Positions 17,501 through 25,894 of a stretch of DNA of 64,000 bases are shown here, piece by piece. The notes under the pieces were generated by a model. That model saw only the letters and a program-made list of their open reading frames with translations, was not told the DNA's origin and ran no database searches. The position numbers and the translations under genes are program-made. The stretch lies in NCBI RefSeq assembly GCF_014268585.2, contig NZ_CP077092.1, forward strand, positions 1,674,001-1,738,000, in the 5' to 3' direction. Origin of the DNA: Pseudomonas iranensis. GTDB lineage: Bacteria > Pseudomonadota > Gammaproteobacteria > Pseudomonadales > Pseudomonadaceae. How positions within the stretch are numbered: position 1 is the first letter of the stretch; the number at the start of each line of letters is the position of its first letter.

Positions 17501-19294
17501 ACGGTCAACTGGACCGATGAGTTCCTCGCGCAAACCAAATCAAAACGCTCCGCCCGCAAACACGCCACAGGTTTTACCTTGAATGAGCAAGGCGTTTGGG
17601 TGCGCAGTCATGTCACCACCAGCGACACCGGTTACACCACTCACAGCGAGCTGATCGATGGCAGCGTCGAAGCGGGGACACTGTCTGATACGCCGCCATG
17701 GATGAAGGCGGATGCAGGGCAAGCCGTAGTCAGTGAAAGGCAGTCGACAACCACAACCCGTGTCGAACATAAACCGGTGAAAGCCGAGGGAGCAATCGCC
17801 TCCTCAAGTCAGGCGCCTCGCTATTATCGATCCGGCTCGGCCAACGGGTTTTCCTTCAATACGGGCGACGTATTGGTTGAGGACCGAAAGCAATCCGGCG
17901 CGCTTGAAGGCTGGTACGTCTATCCGGCGGCAAGCTTCAGTTCGGGCGCAACAGTGCCCAAGGCGTTTCGCTGGGATGTCACAACTGAAACGATCAAACG
18001 CAAAATCGTCCATGGCAACGATGCCGGCGGGCGGGTCAACGTTGAAGTGGAAAACGTTTTCCACGGCGGCGCGGGTGATGATCTGATCGTCGCTTATGCA
18101 GGCTCCCCACTTGACTATGGCACTGTCGGCGACAGAACACCGGGCGCGTTTTTATCCGCAGGTGCAGGTGACGATACCTTGCTCGGCTCCGAGGGCGCCG
18201 ACTATCTGCTCAGCGGATCGGGTGATGACTGGCTCTACGGCGAAGACGGCGCCGACACCTACATCGTGCAAGCGCATGCCGGGGCGACAACCACGATTGC
18301 GGACGTGCTCAACCCTGTTTTCCACCGAGCAGAAGTTGGCGTAGCGGGGTGGAAAGACGAGTACGGATTGATCGATCAGGACACGGTCGTTCTTCCCGCA
18401 GGCGCGCAGCGCGATGCACTGCAATTGAGCTGGGGTGCTGCGCTGATAGAGACCACCCATGTCGAGCTTGAGCCCAACCCGGATCGCGCGGCTTACCGCA
18501 ACCCGCCGAGAGCGAAAATGCTTCATCCGACGCTCGATATCCAATGGGGTGGGACGCAAAAAGTCCGCATCGTCTTGCCCCACAGCGGTGAACTTGAGGG
18601 CGCCGGTATTGAGCTCGTCAAGTTCGCCGATGGGGCGGTCGCAAGTTTGAGGCAGCTCCTGGAATCAAGTCAGCTCGGCCCTGCGCCCGAGACTTTTCGT
18701 ACGGGTGTCATCGTCAACCATCCCACCCTTTCAACTTCCTTGCGAGACGGACGAGCGCTGCCACTCGTGGGCGGTCGCGGCAACGACACGATAAGCGGCG
18801 CGGGGGAGATCCGAGGCATGCACGGGGATGACGTGCTCACCGGCGGCCTCGGTGATGATCTGCTGTTGGGTGGGCCGGGCAATGACACGCTGACCGGCGG
18901 TGCTGGAAATGATATCTACCGATACGATGGCCTCGGCAGAGACGTGATCATCAACAACGGAGGCGGCCTGGACGGAATCGATTTTTCCGAGCGCAGGCTG
19001 ACGATCGACAACCTCAAGTTTCATCGTGAGCGCGATGATCTGGTGATCGTGGTGGATTACGGCATGGCGCCGAAAATCCGGGTTTCCAGTCATTTTGCTG
19101 CTGGTGAAAGCGCTATTGGCTTCATAAGAGTCAGCGAAGGAACAGCGATTCAAGACTACAGCGCGACGCAGATTGCCGAGCGTCTGCACCCGCTTCCGCC
19201 ACTGAGGGATGTCGAGGATATTTTGATAAAGGGCGACGATGCAGCGCAGCGGGCCATCAAGGAAATCATTGAGTTCTACGAACTGAATGTCTGA
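14534..19294 (+). CDS. Large RTX (hemolysin-type Ca-binding repeat) protein, main part
   Basis: This 1586-residue frame begins at a GTG, but the same frame is open back to 14366 and is probably joined to 13762-14397 by a frameshift. Gly/Asp nonapeptides (GGxGxDxLxG) occur in at least six blocks: about 15170-15370, 15770-16070, 16190-16480, 16550-17100, 18060-18260 and 18770-18930, separated by non-repeat domains. Such repeats form calcium-loaded parallel beta-rolls in proteins exported by type I secretion through an uncleaved C-terminal signal. No ABC/HlyD/TolC genes are nearby, so export would need a system encoded elsewhere. No protease, lipase or adhesin active site was recognised, so adhesin, toxin or matrix protein all remain possible. 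Confidence 0.85.
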   Translation: MVPEQINIALASGSVNPLIQHVVKGTPVAAVVELILRYGQNEFLDMFKRTYDGDSAAIPTTNDTFASNAYAFFSAFSPERSQSIVTRTISEFGNANAWAKLAGEATPLGVALRNSLQQLSEVVIERADGYPDRNLELYDPHTGEGFITAQWLADRAQMLARLIARTQGSFGEHSLQQFSYSDLASGKQAPMTTGVLNPLAMFGDDGGRSFAGGANADHLYGGVGNDSIHGMAGHDVIEGGRGNDSLTGGDGNDELYGMAGDDVLLGGKGNDSLIGGEGSDRYEFSSGDGIDEILDANADGQLWINGAPIPQLKRCAPLSNIWSTEDRSITLTLVEHTLNIKHGQSDLVVIKNFQPGMLGIRLPEYEGQPLTAADLTLQGDWKAKDADPTVPGDQPSFDELGNVVLLSKVKQRNKADVLYGSAADDVILGLGGSDRLFGKAGDDRLFGDKQTTLEKAMADGDAKGKASRGDWLDGGQGDDLLIGTASRDVLLGGNDRDTLIGGAGDDVLSGDETTGALEQGWAVKRADVPIARGVTSHRAVYSKASINSAPEGGDDVLYGQGGKDIINGGWGEDLLDGGADDDFLKGDQGDDTLTGGSGNDVMLGDNLDWGGGLPSKHHGNDVLDGGSGDDRLAGNGGSDALYGGPGNDILQGDDGVLDGVEGDAAHFFGDDLLDGGSGDDTLWGGGGDDLLFGGEGNDDLIGDSPEHPVRYHGNDFLDGGAGDDTLRGMGGADTLAGGAGADFLDGDVSDLQPGGSNNDVLQGGEGNDTLQGGFGADTLYGGAGDDILAGDYENSAEAEQNADYLHGGSGNDTLLGGGGNDTLLGGEGTDYLRGDSGDNVFDGGPGADVLDGMDGADIYYFGAGDGLDIVTDAGGRNLIRFGAGFCAQSLKADVIEVSVGTVLRLANGTGDAILIKNHEKWKDSTFSFSDGGVLDYADVLRKTLPPIETAEPPVPEPVTASATPESKVEDPVQPDDVTAAAQGPVASVQTVNWTDEFLAQTKSKRSARKHATGFTLNEQGVWVRSHVTTSDTGYTTHSELIDGSVEAGTLSDTPPWMKADAGQAVVSERQSTTTTRVEHKPVKAEGAIASSSQAPRYYRSGSANGFSFNTGDVLVEDRKQSGALEGWYVYPAASFSSGATVPKAFRWDVTTETIKRKIVHGNDAGGRVNVEVENVFHGGAGDDLIVAYAGSPLDYGTVGDRTPGAFLSAGAGDDTLLGSEGADYLLSGSGDDWLYGEDGADTYIVQAHAGATTTIADVLNPVFHRAEVGVAGWKDEYGLIDQDTVVLPAGAQRDALQLSWGAALIETTHVELEPNPDRAAYRNPPRAKMLHPTLDIQWGGTQKVRIVLPHSGELEGAGIELVKFADGAVASLRQLLESSQLGPAPETFRTGVIVNHPTLSTSLRDGRALPLVGGRGNDTISGAGEIRGMHGDDVLTGGLGDDLLLGGPGNDTLTGGAGNDIYRYDGLGRDVIINNGGGLDGIDFSERRLTIDNLKFHRERDDLVIVVDYGMAPKIRVSSHFAAGESAIGFIRVSEGTAIQDYSATQIAERLHPLPPLRDVEDILIKGDDAAQRAIKEIIEFYELNV

Positions 19295-19358
19295 CAGGAT
19301 GACCGATTGAGCCGGCCCGTGATGGAAATCCAGTCGCCATCGCGGGCCACGCGTCACC

Positions 19359-20471
19359 TCAATACTGGGTCAGATCGGCCAACGGATGCCGCCCCTCCCA
19401 GACTTTATGAAAGTGCGCCTCGACCACCGCATCCGGCACGTTATTGATGTCCGGCCAGTGCCAGTGCGGCTTCTGATCCTTGTCGATCAAACGCGCGCGC
19501 ACGCCTTCGCTGAATTCCGGATGGCGGCAGCAATTGAGGCTCAGGGTGTATTCCATCTGGAATACTTCGGCCAGCGACATGTGCCGCGCGCGGCTGATCT
19601 GTTCCCAGACCAGATGCGCGGTCAGCGGTGAACCCTCGGTCATGGTTTTCGCCGCGCGGGCAATCAACGGATCGCTGCTGTCGCGGTGCAGGCTGATGGC
19701 TTTCCACGCACAGGCAACGTCGCTGACATCGAGCAGTTCGTCGATCTGCTGACGACGCGGCAGCCACTGCGCTTCGGGCATTTGTTCGAGTGCTTCCTGC
19801 TGCAAAGCCTTGAGCAGGCTGTTGAGCTGCATGGCGGTCTGTTCCTGCCAGTTCAATTGCAGCAAGCCTTCGATCAATTGCGGTTGCTGTTCGTCGAGCA
19901 GGAAGCGGTCGGCCAGATCCAGATCCAGCGCATCACGGCCGTTGATGTGCGCGCCGGTCAGACCGAGAAACAAGCCGAGCTTGCCCGGCAACCGGGCAAG
20001 AAACCAACTGGCGCCAACGTCCGGATACAGACCAATGGTGATTTCCGGCATCGCCAGACGGCTGCTCGGCGTGACGATCCGCGTGCTGGCGCCCTGCAAC
20101 AGGCCCATGCCGCCGCCGAGCACGTAACCGTGACCCCAGCAGATCAGCGGCTTCGGATAGGTATGCAGGCTGTAATCGAGGCGATATTCCGCGCTGAAAA
20201 ACTGCGCGGCCAGCGGCGGCACTTCGCCGGGGTGAGCGCGGCAGGCTTCGACCAGGCTGCGCACTTCGCCACCGGCGCAGAAGGCTTTGGCGCCGTTACC
20301 GCGCAGCAGTACGCAGACGATTTGCGGGTCATTGGCCCAGGCGTTCAATTTGTCGCTGAGCGCATTGATCATCGGCAGGGACAGCGCGTTCAACGATTTC
20401 TCGGCATCCAGGCTGGCGATGCCGATGCGGGCGCCGTCGGTGCCGGTTAGTTCTTCGAAGTGCAGATTCAT
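19359..20471 (-). CDS. Enoyl-CoA hydratase/isomerase family protein, 3-hydroxyisobutyryl-CoA hydrolase-like
   Basis: This 370-residue crotonase-fold protein has the oxyanion-hole segments GAKAFCAGGEVRSL and GYVLGGGMGLLQGA, followed by RLAMPEITIGLYPDVGAS, in the pattern of the ECH_2 / HIBYL-CoA hydrolase subgroup. Its length also fits that subgroup, being longer than ordinary hydratases. It would act in valine degradation or a related CoA thioester step. It is alone on its strand and divergent from ung, with a 132-bp gap in between. Substrate assignment is by family resemblance only. Confidence 0.82.
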   Translation of the reverse strand: MNLHFEELTGTDGARIGIASLDAEKSLNALSLPMINALSDKLNAWANDPQIVCVLLRGNGAKAFCAGGEVRSLVEACRAHPGEVPPLAAQFFSAEYRLDYSLHTYPKPLICWGHGYVLGGGMGLLQGASTRIVTPSSRLAMPEITIGLYPDVGASWFLARLPGKLGLFLGLTGAHINGRDALDLDLADRFLLDEQQPQLIEGLLQLNWQEQTAMQLNSLLKALQQEALEQMPEAQWLPRRQQIDELLDVSDVACAWKAISLHRDSSDPLIARAAKTMTEGSPLTAHLVWEQISRARHMSLAEVFQMEYTLSLNCCRHPEFSEGVRARLIDKDQKPHWHWPDINNVPDAVVEAHFHKVWEGRHPLADLTQY

Positions 20472-20603
20472 CGTGACCTCGATCGGGAATTTGAGCGATC
20501 AGTATGATCGCTATGGGGGAAAGTGCCGGATCTGCGTCAGATTAATTGACAAGCGTGGTCGGCTTTCCTAGGGTTCGCCCCATTGTTTTTGCCGGAAATG
20601 ACC

Positions 20604-21296
20604 ATGACTGCTGACGACCGTATCAAACTCGAACCGAGCTGGAAGGAGGCACTGCGTGCTGAGTTCGACCAGCCTTACATGGCAGAGTTGCGCAGCTTTC
20701 TGCAGCAGGAGCGGGCATCCGGCAAGGAGATCTATCCGCCGGGACCGATGATTTTCAATGCCCTGAACTCAACGCCGCTGGACAAGGTGAAAGTGGTGAT
20801 TCTCGGCCAGGACCCTTACCACGGCCCGGGCCAGGCCCACGGTCTGTGCTTCTCGGTGCAACCGGGCGTGCCGGCGCCGCCGTCGCTGGTCAACATCTAT
20901 AAAGAGCTGAAACGCGACCTCAACATCGACATTCCCAACCACGGCTACCTGCAGAGCTGGGCCGAACAGGGCGTGCTGCTGCTCAACACCACCATGACGG
21001 TTGAGCGCGCCAACGCCAACGCGCACAAGGACAAGGGCTGGCAACACTTCACCGACCGCATCATTGAGGTGGTCAGCGAGCGGCAGCCGCATCTGGTGTT
21101 CATGCTCTGGGGTGCCCATGCGCAGAGCAAGCAGAAGCTGATCGACGCGACCAAGCACCTGGTGCTGACCTCGGTGCATCCGTCGCCGTTGTCGGCCTAT
21201 CGCGGGTTTTTGGGCTGTGGGCATTTCAGCCGGACCAACAAGTTTCTCGAACAGAATGGCGAAACGCCGATCGACTGGCGCTTGCCACCGATTTGA
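20604..21296 (+). CDS. ung: Uracil-DNA glycosylase
   Basis: This 230-residue protein removes uracil from DNA to start base excision repair. Family 1 motifs are plain: the water-activating [13 protein letters not shown] near residues 64-76, [10 protein letters not shown], and the leucine-loop [11 protein letters not shown]. The start at MTADDRIKL (ATG 20604) matches Pseudomonas homologues; an ATG at 20598 and a TTG at 20583 are in frame upstream. It is a single gene, followed 22 bp later by a REP doublet. Confidence 0.97.
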   Translation: MTADDRIKLEPSWKEALRAEFDQPYMAELRSFLQQERASGKEIYPPGPMIFNALNSTPLDKVKVVILGQDPYHGPGQAHGLCFSVQPGVPAPPSLVNIYKELKRDLNIDIPNHGYLQSWAEQGVLLLNTTMTVERANANAHKDKGWQHFTDRIIEVVSERQPHLVFMLWGAHAQSKQKLIDATKHLVLTSVHPSPLSAYRGFLGCGHFSRTNKFLEQNGETPIDWRLPPI

Positions 21297-21317
21297 TGTG
21301 TCGACCGGGTTGGCCCC

Positions 21318-21392
21318 TTCGCGAGCAGGCTCGCTCCCACAGGAATTGTGTGCAAGCCACAAACCCCCTGTGGGAGCGAGCCTGCTCGCGAA
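21318..21392. repeat. REP doublet, inverted arrangement
   Basis: Arms of the same REP family as 723-816 lie at 21318-21343 and 21366-21392. Here the order is reversed: the GCGAA ends point outward and the GTGGG ends inward, with only 22 bp between the arms. It lies between the convergent ung and AbrB-family genes. Confidence 0.93.
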
Positions 21393-21415
21393 AAGAGCAA
21401 CTCGATCTCGCAGAC

Positions 21416-22450
21416 TTAGGCGGGATGACGATTCCAATACCTGAACAACGGCTCCGCCAGAAACAGCACAAACAACAGCCGCATCACCTGCATCGCCGTC
21501 ACCAGCGGCACCGACAGTTGCAGGGTCTCCGCCGTCAGACTCATTTCGGCAATCCCGCCCGGCATCATGCCCAGAGTCAGTGAACGCAGATCCAGATGGG
21601 TCAATGCACTCAAGCCCAGCGCCGCCAGCGACGCGATCAACATGGTCAGCGCGGTGCCGATCAACGTCCGGCCCATGAACGACGGCGCGCGGCGGAAGAA
21701 CTGCCGATTGAAGTGACAGCCCAGACCGCTGCCGATCAGCCATTGACCGATCTGACTGCCGCCATTGGGCAAACCGATGTGCAGATCCCACGTAATGCTC
21801 ACCGCCGCACTGACCAGCAACGGCCCGAACAGCCATGGATTGGGTTGGCGCAGACGCTGCCAGAGCCAGGCGAGCAGGGCGCCCGCCGGAAACAGAATCG
21901 CCAGCCAGCGCCAATCGACACTGCCGGCGTGAGAAATCGGCGTGCCGTCACCGAGCAGATACTTGAACGCCGCCGGCACGCACAACACCACCACCAACAC
22001 CCGCAGACTCTGCCCGGCCGCGACATGGCTGAGCAGAGCACCGTTGCGCGCGCCGAGGTTGACCATCTCCCCGGAACCACCGGGCATGCTTGAGAAAAAA
22101 GCCGTGGCGCGATCCTCGCCGGTGCGGCGCATCAGCCACACGCCGACCACCGCCGAAAGGCTGGTGACCAATGCACCGAAGAAGATCAAACCGAAATGAC
22201 TGAGCACCTGTTCCATCACCAGCGGGGTGAAGTGCAGGCCGATACCGATGCCGACGATCCACTGGCCGCACTTGCGCCCGCCGGGGATTTCCGCCAGTTG
22301 CCACGGCGTCAGGCAGCGCACCAGGATGATCGCCAGCAACGAGCCGACCATCCACGGTAGCGGCCAGCCGATCTGGCTGGCGATGAAACCACCAAGCAGA
22401 CCGACCAGCGGGGTGCCCCACCAGGCTTTCAGGGACAAGCGATCAAACAT
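21416..22450 (-). CDS. AbrB-family membrane protein (putative transporter or regulator)
   Basis: This 344-residue protein is highly hydrophobic, with about ten membrane segments and a duplicated layout; segments such as MVGSLLAIILVRCL and GGSGEMVNLGA recur in related form in the second half (MMPGGIAEMSL). This is the AbrB (ammonia monooxygenase-like) family, whose role is poorly defined. The ATG at 22450 overlaps the tctA stop (ATGTTTGA), so it is translationally coupled to the tricarboxylate transporter operon and probably assists or uses the same solutes. An in-frame TTG at 22456 is a poorer start. Confidence 0.85.
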   Translation of the reverse strand: MFDRLSLKAWWGTPLVGLLGGFIASQIGWPLPWMVGSLLAIILVRCLTPWQLAEIPGGRKCGQWIVGIGIGLHFTPLVMEQVLSHFGLIFFGALVTSLSAVVGVWLMRRTGEDRATAFFSSMPGGSGEMVNLGARNGALLSHVAAGQSLRVLVVVLCVPAAFKYLLGDGTPISHAGSVDWRWLAILFPAGALLAWLWQRLRQPNPWLFGPLLVSAAVSITWDLHIGLPNGGSQIGQWLIGSGLGCHFNRQFFRRAPSFMGRTLIGTALTMLIASLAALGLSALTHLDLRSLTLGMMPGGIAEMSLTAETLQLSVPLVTAMQVMRLLFVLFLAEPLFRYWNRHPA

Positions 22451-23957
22451 CGGCAATGACGCGCCGTGCCGCCGAACGCTTGCGCCAGATGCGGATCAGC
22501 GGCATCAGCAGCATGATCGCGGTGAGGATCCAGCAACCGAAGGTGATCGGACTCGACCAGAGAATCTCCAGCGCGCCATTGGAGATCGACAGGGCGCGAC
22601 GCAGGTTCTGCTCCATCAGGCCACCGAGGATGAAGCCCAGCAGCAGCGGCGACAGCGGGAAATCCAGCTTGCGCAGGATGTAACCGAAGATGCCGATACC
22701 GATCATCAGGAACAGATCGAAGGTGGTCGCGTGCACCGCGTAAACGCCGATCCCGGTGATGATCGCGATGATCGGCACCAGCGCCCAGTTCGGCACGGCG
22801 AGGATGCGGGTGAATACGCGGATCATTGGGATGTTGAGGATCACCAGCATCACGTTGGCGATGAACAACGACGCGATCAGGCCCCAGACGATGTCCGGTT
22901 GCTGTTGGAACAGCAGTGGACCCGGGGTGATGTTGTACAGCGACAGCGCGCCGATCATCACTGCGGTGGTACCCGAACCCGGAACGCCGAGGGTCAGCAT
23001 CGGAACGAGAGCGCCGCACGCCGCGCCGCCGATAGCGGTTTCCGGCGCGGCCAGACCACGGGGGTCGCCTTCACCGAATTTGCCGCTGGAGCCAGCGATG
23101 CGTTTCTCGGTCATGTAGGCCACGGCACTGGCGAGCGTTGCGCCGGCACCGGGCAGCACGCCCATGATGAAACCGAGCACGCCGCAGCGCACGTTGACGA
23201 CGAAAACCGACGCCGCTTCCTTGAAGTTGAACATCATCCGGCCGGTGGCTTTCACCGCTTCCTGGCCGTGGTGGGTTTTTTCCAGCAGCAGAAGGATTTC
23301 GCTGATCGAGAACAGACCCAGCACCAGCACAACGAACTGAATGCCGTCGGTCAGGTGAATGTTGTCGCCGGTGAAACGGTACACGCCACTGTTGGCGTCG
23401 ATGCCGACGGTGGAAAGGAACAGACCGATCAGCGCCGCAATAAAGGTCTTCAACGGTCGATCACCGGCCATGCCGCCGAGACAGACAATCGCGAACACCA
23501 TCAGCACGAAGTATTCCGCCGGTCCGAAGGCAATCGCCCATTTCGCCAGCAGCGGCGCAAACAGGACCATGCCGCAGGTGGCGATGAACGCGCCGATGAA
23601 CGAACTCCACGCCGACAGTGACAGCGCGACACCGGCCATACCTTTGCGGGCCATCGGGTAGCCGTCGAGGGTGGTCATGACGGTGGAAGCTTCACCCGGA
23701 ATGTTCAGCAGGATCGAGCTGATCCGGCCGCCGTATTCGCAGCCCAGATACACCGCCGCGAGCAGGATCAGCGCCGACTCCGGCGGCAGGCCGAGCGCGA
23801 ACGCGATCGGAATCAGCAACGCCACGCCGTTGATCGGACCAAGGCCCGGCAACAGGCCGACGACGGTGCCGATCAGGGTGCCGCACAGTGCGGTCACCAG
23901 GTTGTACGGGCTCAGCGCGACGCCGAAGCCCTGACCCAAATAGCCAAGGGTATCCAT
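22443..23957 (-). CDS. tctA: Tricarboxylate transporter large membrane subunit
   Basis: This 504-residue integral membrane protein is the TctA component of a tripartite tricarboxylate transporter. It has about twelve membrane segments and the family signature GLLPGLGPINGVALLIP near residues 32-48, with a second glycine-rich loop GVLPGAGATLASAVAYM. The start is MDTLGYLGQGF (ATG 23957); upstream codons in this frame belong to the tctB region. One base separates it from tctB, and its end overlaps the AbrB-family gene. It forms the Na+- or H+-coupled channel fed by TctC. Confidence 0.95.
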   Translation of the reverse strand: MDTLGYLGQGFGVALSPYNLVTALCGTLIGTVVGLLPGLGPINGVALLIPIAFALGLPPESALILLAAVYLGCEYGGRISSILLNIPGEASTVMTTLDGYPMARKGMAGVALSLSAWSSFIGAFIATCGMVLFAPLLAKWAIAFGPAEYFVLMVFAIVCLGGMAGDRPLKTFIAALIGLFLSTVGIDANSGVYRFTGDNIHLTDGIQFVVLVLGLFSISEILLLLEKTHHGQEAVKATGRMMFNFKEAASVFVVNVRCGVLGFIMGVLPGAGATLASAVAYMTEKRIAGSSGKFGEGDPRGLAAPETAIGGAACGALVPMLTLGVPGSGTTAVMIGALSLYNITPGPLLFQQQPDIVWGLIASLFIANVMLVILNIPMIRVFTRILAVPNWALVPIIAIITGIGVYAVHATTFDLFLMIGIGIFGYILRKLDFPLSPLLLGFILGGLMEQNLRRALSISNGALEILWSSPITFGCWILTAIMLLMPLIRIWRKRSAARRVIADV

Positions 23958-23958
23958 A

Positions 23959-24417
23959 TCAGTTCTCCAGGACGCTGAGCAGGCCGAGGGGCAGCGGAAC
24001 ATCCATCAAGCGATCGAACAGCAGATAGAGACCAACCGCCATCAGGCTGATGATCACCACGCTCGGCAGCCAGCGGCCGCCATAGAGACGGGCCATCGGT
24101 ACGCCGGTAATGATGCTGGCCACGATGAAGCCAAGGGGTTCGAAGGTGCCGGCGAACACCAGCAGCAACACCACGCACAGACCGATCTTGGTCAGGGTTT
24201 CGCGATCCAGCGGCGGCTCATCCGGGTTGTGTTTGATCGGCGCCGGGCGAAACACCATGTACAGCAGCGCCAGCCCCATCAGGCCGAGCATCAGCAGCGG
24301 AAAGGCGCGCGGGCCGACCGGTTCATAGGAAAAAGCCGCTTGGTACGGCCACGCCATCAGTGCCAGGCCGGCACACACCAGCAGTAACACCGAGGCGAAA
24401 ATGCGTTGAATAAGCAT
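23959..24417 (-). CDS. tctB: Tricarboxylate transporter small membrane subunit
   Basis: This 152-residue protein has four hydrophobic segments and the layout of TctB, including GPRAFPLLMLGLMGLAL near residues 37-53. The start is MLIQRIF (ATG 24417) with a GGAGC site upstream. It lies between tctC (55 bp gap) and tctA (1 bp gap) in the usual C-B-A order. Together with TctA it makes the membrane part of the citrate or related tricarboxylate carrier. Confidence 0.93.
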   Translation of the reverse strand: MLIQRIFASVLLLVCAGLALMAWPYQAAFSYEPVGPRAFPLLMLGLMGLALLYMVFRPAPIKHNPDEPPLDRETLTKIGLCVVLLLVFAGTFEPLGFIVASIITGVPMARLYGGRWLPSVVIISLMAVGLYLLFDRLMDVPLPLGLLSVLEN

Positions 24418-24472
24418 GGGAGCTCCTGTGCTGCGTCCCCGCGTAGGAGACGCAGCCACTAGACAGAGACGA

Positions 24473-25450
24473 TCACTGGATCAGGCCGAACTCTTTGGCC
24501 AGCACTTTGTAGTCGGCGACCTGCTTCTTCACGTAGGTGTCCAGCTCCGGGCCAGTCATGGCGAACGGGAACAGCTCACGCTGATCGCGCAGCTTGGCGA
24601 ACTCGTCGGACGCCAGCAGTTTGTCGAACGAATCTTTCCACCAGGCGTAGTCTTCGTCGCTGACTTTTGGCCCGAGGTAGAAGCCGCGCACCACTGGCCA
24701 GACGATGTCGTAGCCTTGCTCACGAGCGGTCGGGATGTCCTTCATTTCCGGTTCGTCGAGACGCTTGTCCGAGAACACCGCGAGCAGACGCATGTCACCA
24801 CTCTGGATGTGCGGCATGGAGTCGGAGATGTCGGTACTGCCGACCTGGATGTGGCCGCCGAGCAGGGCCGTGGCGATTTCACCACCGCCTTCGAGTGCCA
24901 CGTAACGCAGTTCGCGCGGGTTGATCCCGGCAGCCTTGGCGATCAGTGCGGTCTGCATCCAGTCCTGGCTGCCGACGGTGCCGCCGGAGCCGATAACCAC
25001 CGAGCCTGGATCTTTCTTCAACGCCTGAACGAGATCGTCGAGGGTCTTGTAGGGCGAATCGCTTTTCACTGCGATGGCGCCGTAGCTGGTGCCGACGGCC
25101 GCGAGCCAGCGCACGTTGGTTTCATCGAAGCGGCCGAACTTGCCCTGGGCCAGGTTCAACAGCGAACCGCTCGACCACGCCACCAGCGTTCCGGCATCCG
25201 CCGGACGTTGCGCCACTACTGCGTTGTATGCCACCGCGCCGACACCGCCGGGCATGTAGGTCACGCGCATCGGTTTGCTCAACAGCTTCTGGTTGACCAG
25301 TGCGCTCTGCACCAGTTTGCAGGTCAGGTCGAAACCACCGCCGGGGGAGGCGGGGGCGATGCATTCGGGACGTTTCGGCTCGGCCATGAGTTGGCCGGCA
25401 AACAGCATCGCGCCAGCGGCGAGAGCAACTTTACGCAGTGATACGTTCAT
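24473..25450 (-). CDS. tctC: Tricarboxylate-binding periplasmic protein
   Basis: This 325-residue protein of the TctC/Bug family has a signal peptide (MNVSLRKVALAAGAMLFAGQLMA) and the ligand loop CIAPASPGGGFDLTCKL. It binds tricarboxylates in the periplasm for TctAB. ATG 25450 is chosen because the signal peptide starts there and CTGGAG lies 8-13 bases upstream; the long upstream frame is leader. The leader contains an AACAACAA motif (25468-25475) expected to bind Hfq/Crc. It is divergent from tctDE. Confidence 0.93.
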   Translation of the reverse strand: MNVSLRKVALAAGAMLFAGQLMAEPKRPECIAPASPGGGFDLTCKLVQSALVNQKLLSKPMRVTYMPGGVGAVAYNAVVAQRPADAGTLVAWSSGSLLNLAQGKFGRFDETNVRWLAAVGTSYGAIAVKSDSPYKTLDDLVQALKKDPGSVVIGSGGTVGSQDWMQTALIAKAAGINPRELRYVALEGGGEIATALLGGHIQVGSTDISDSMPHIQSGDMRLLAVFSDKRLDEPEMKDIPTAREQGYDIVWPVVRGFYLGPKVSDEDYAWWKDSFDKLLASDEFAKLRDQRELFPFAMTGPELDTYVKKQVADYKVLAKEFGLIQ

Positions 25451-25467
25451 TTGAGTCTCCAGAGGAG

Positions 25468-25475
25468 TTGTTGTT
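25468..25475 (-). promoter_or_regulatory. Crc/Hfq-type A-rich (CA) motif in the tctC leader
   Basis: The mRNA reads AACAACAA, a perfect match to the AANAANAA catabolite repression motif. It ends 17 bases before the tctC start codon, next to the ribosome site. Hfq with Crc is known to block translation at such sites in Pseudomonas when preferred carbon sources are present. Confidence 0.55.
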
Positions 25476-25778
25476 ATGGGTGGACCGAATGACCAAAGGG
25501 CAACGCGAAAACCTAGCGGCAGGCGCAGTTCTCTCGCGGCGCGAGCGCAACGACTGAAACAACGGAGGGGAAACAGGACTGCGGCGAAAAACCGACAGTG
25601 CAACGGTGGAATCGAGCAAGGCGAGCAGGCATTACAGCCTTGGTGCGCATGGAGGGCATGCTGGGGTACTCCGTTATTGTTCTTATGAGTCGAAAACGCT
25701 TCATGGCGTTTTTCGTTGCGCTGTGTGGCGGCAGCGGCGACAGTCGAAACTGTCCGTGGGCCGACTCTAACCGGCTAA

Positions 25779-25811
25779 CCTTTCAACAACCTTTCAATTG
25801 TCTTTCACGGT
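25779..25811. promoter_or_regulatory. Three 11-bp direct repeats, probable TctD operator
   Basis: CCTTTCAACAA, CCTTTCAATTG and TCTTTCACGGT follow each other with an exact 11-bp period in the tctC/tctD intergenic region, 84 bp before the tctD start. Helically phased direct repeats are the typical binding pattern of OmpR/PhoB-class regulators such as TctD. The protein that binds them is inferred from position. Confidence 0.5.
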
Positions 25812-25894
25812 TTTCGGGCTTCACAGCGGCGGTTGCGGCTGTAAACTCCGCGACAAAGCGTGGCGTCGGCCAACCCTGAACGAGGTAAAAATCC

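Noticed and set aside
15170..18930. Regularly repeated short DNA units that might suggest a CRISPR or VNTR array
   Set aside because: The units vary in sequence and translate into GGxGxDxLxG nonapeptides. They are coding RTX repeats, with no identical repeats separated by unique spacers.
22227..23621. A 464-codon plus-strand frame opposite tctA
   Set aside because: It is an antisense shadow of the tctA gene: Arg/Gln/His-rich with no recognisable motif and no ribosome site.
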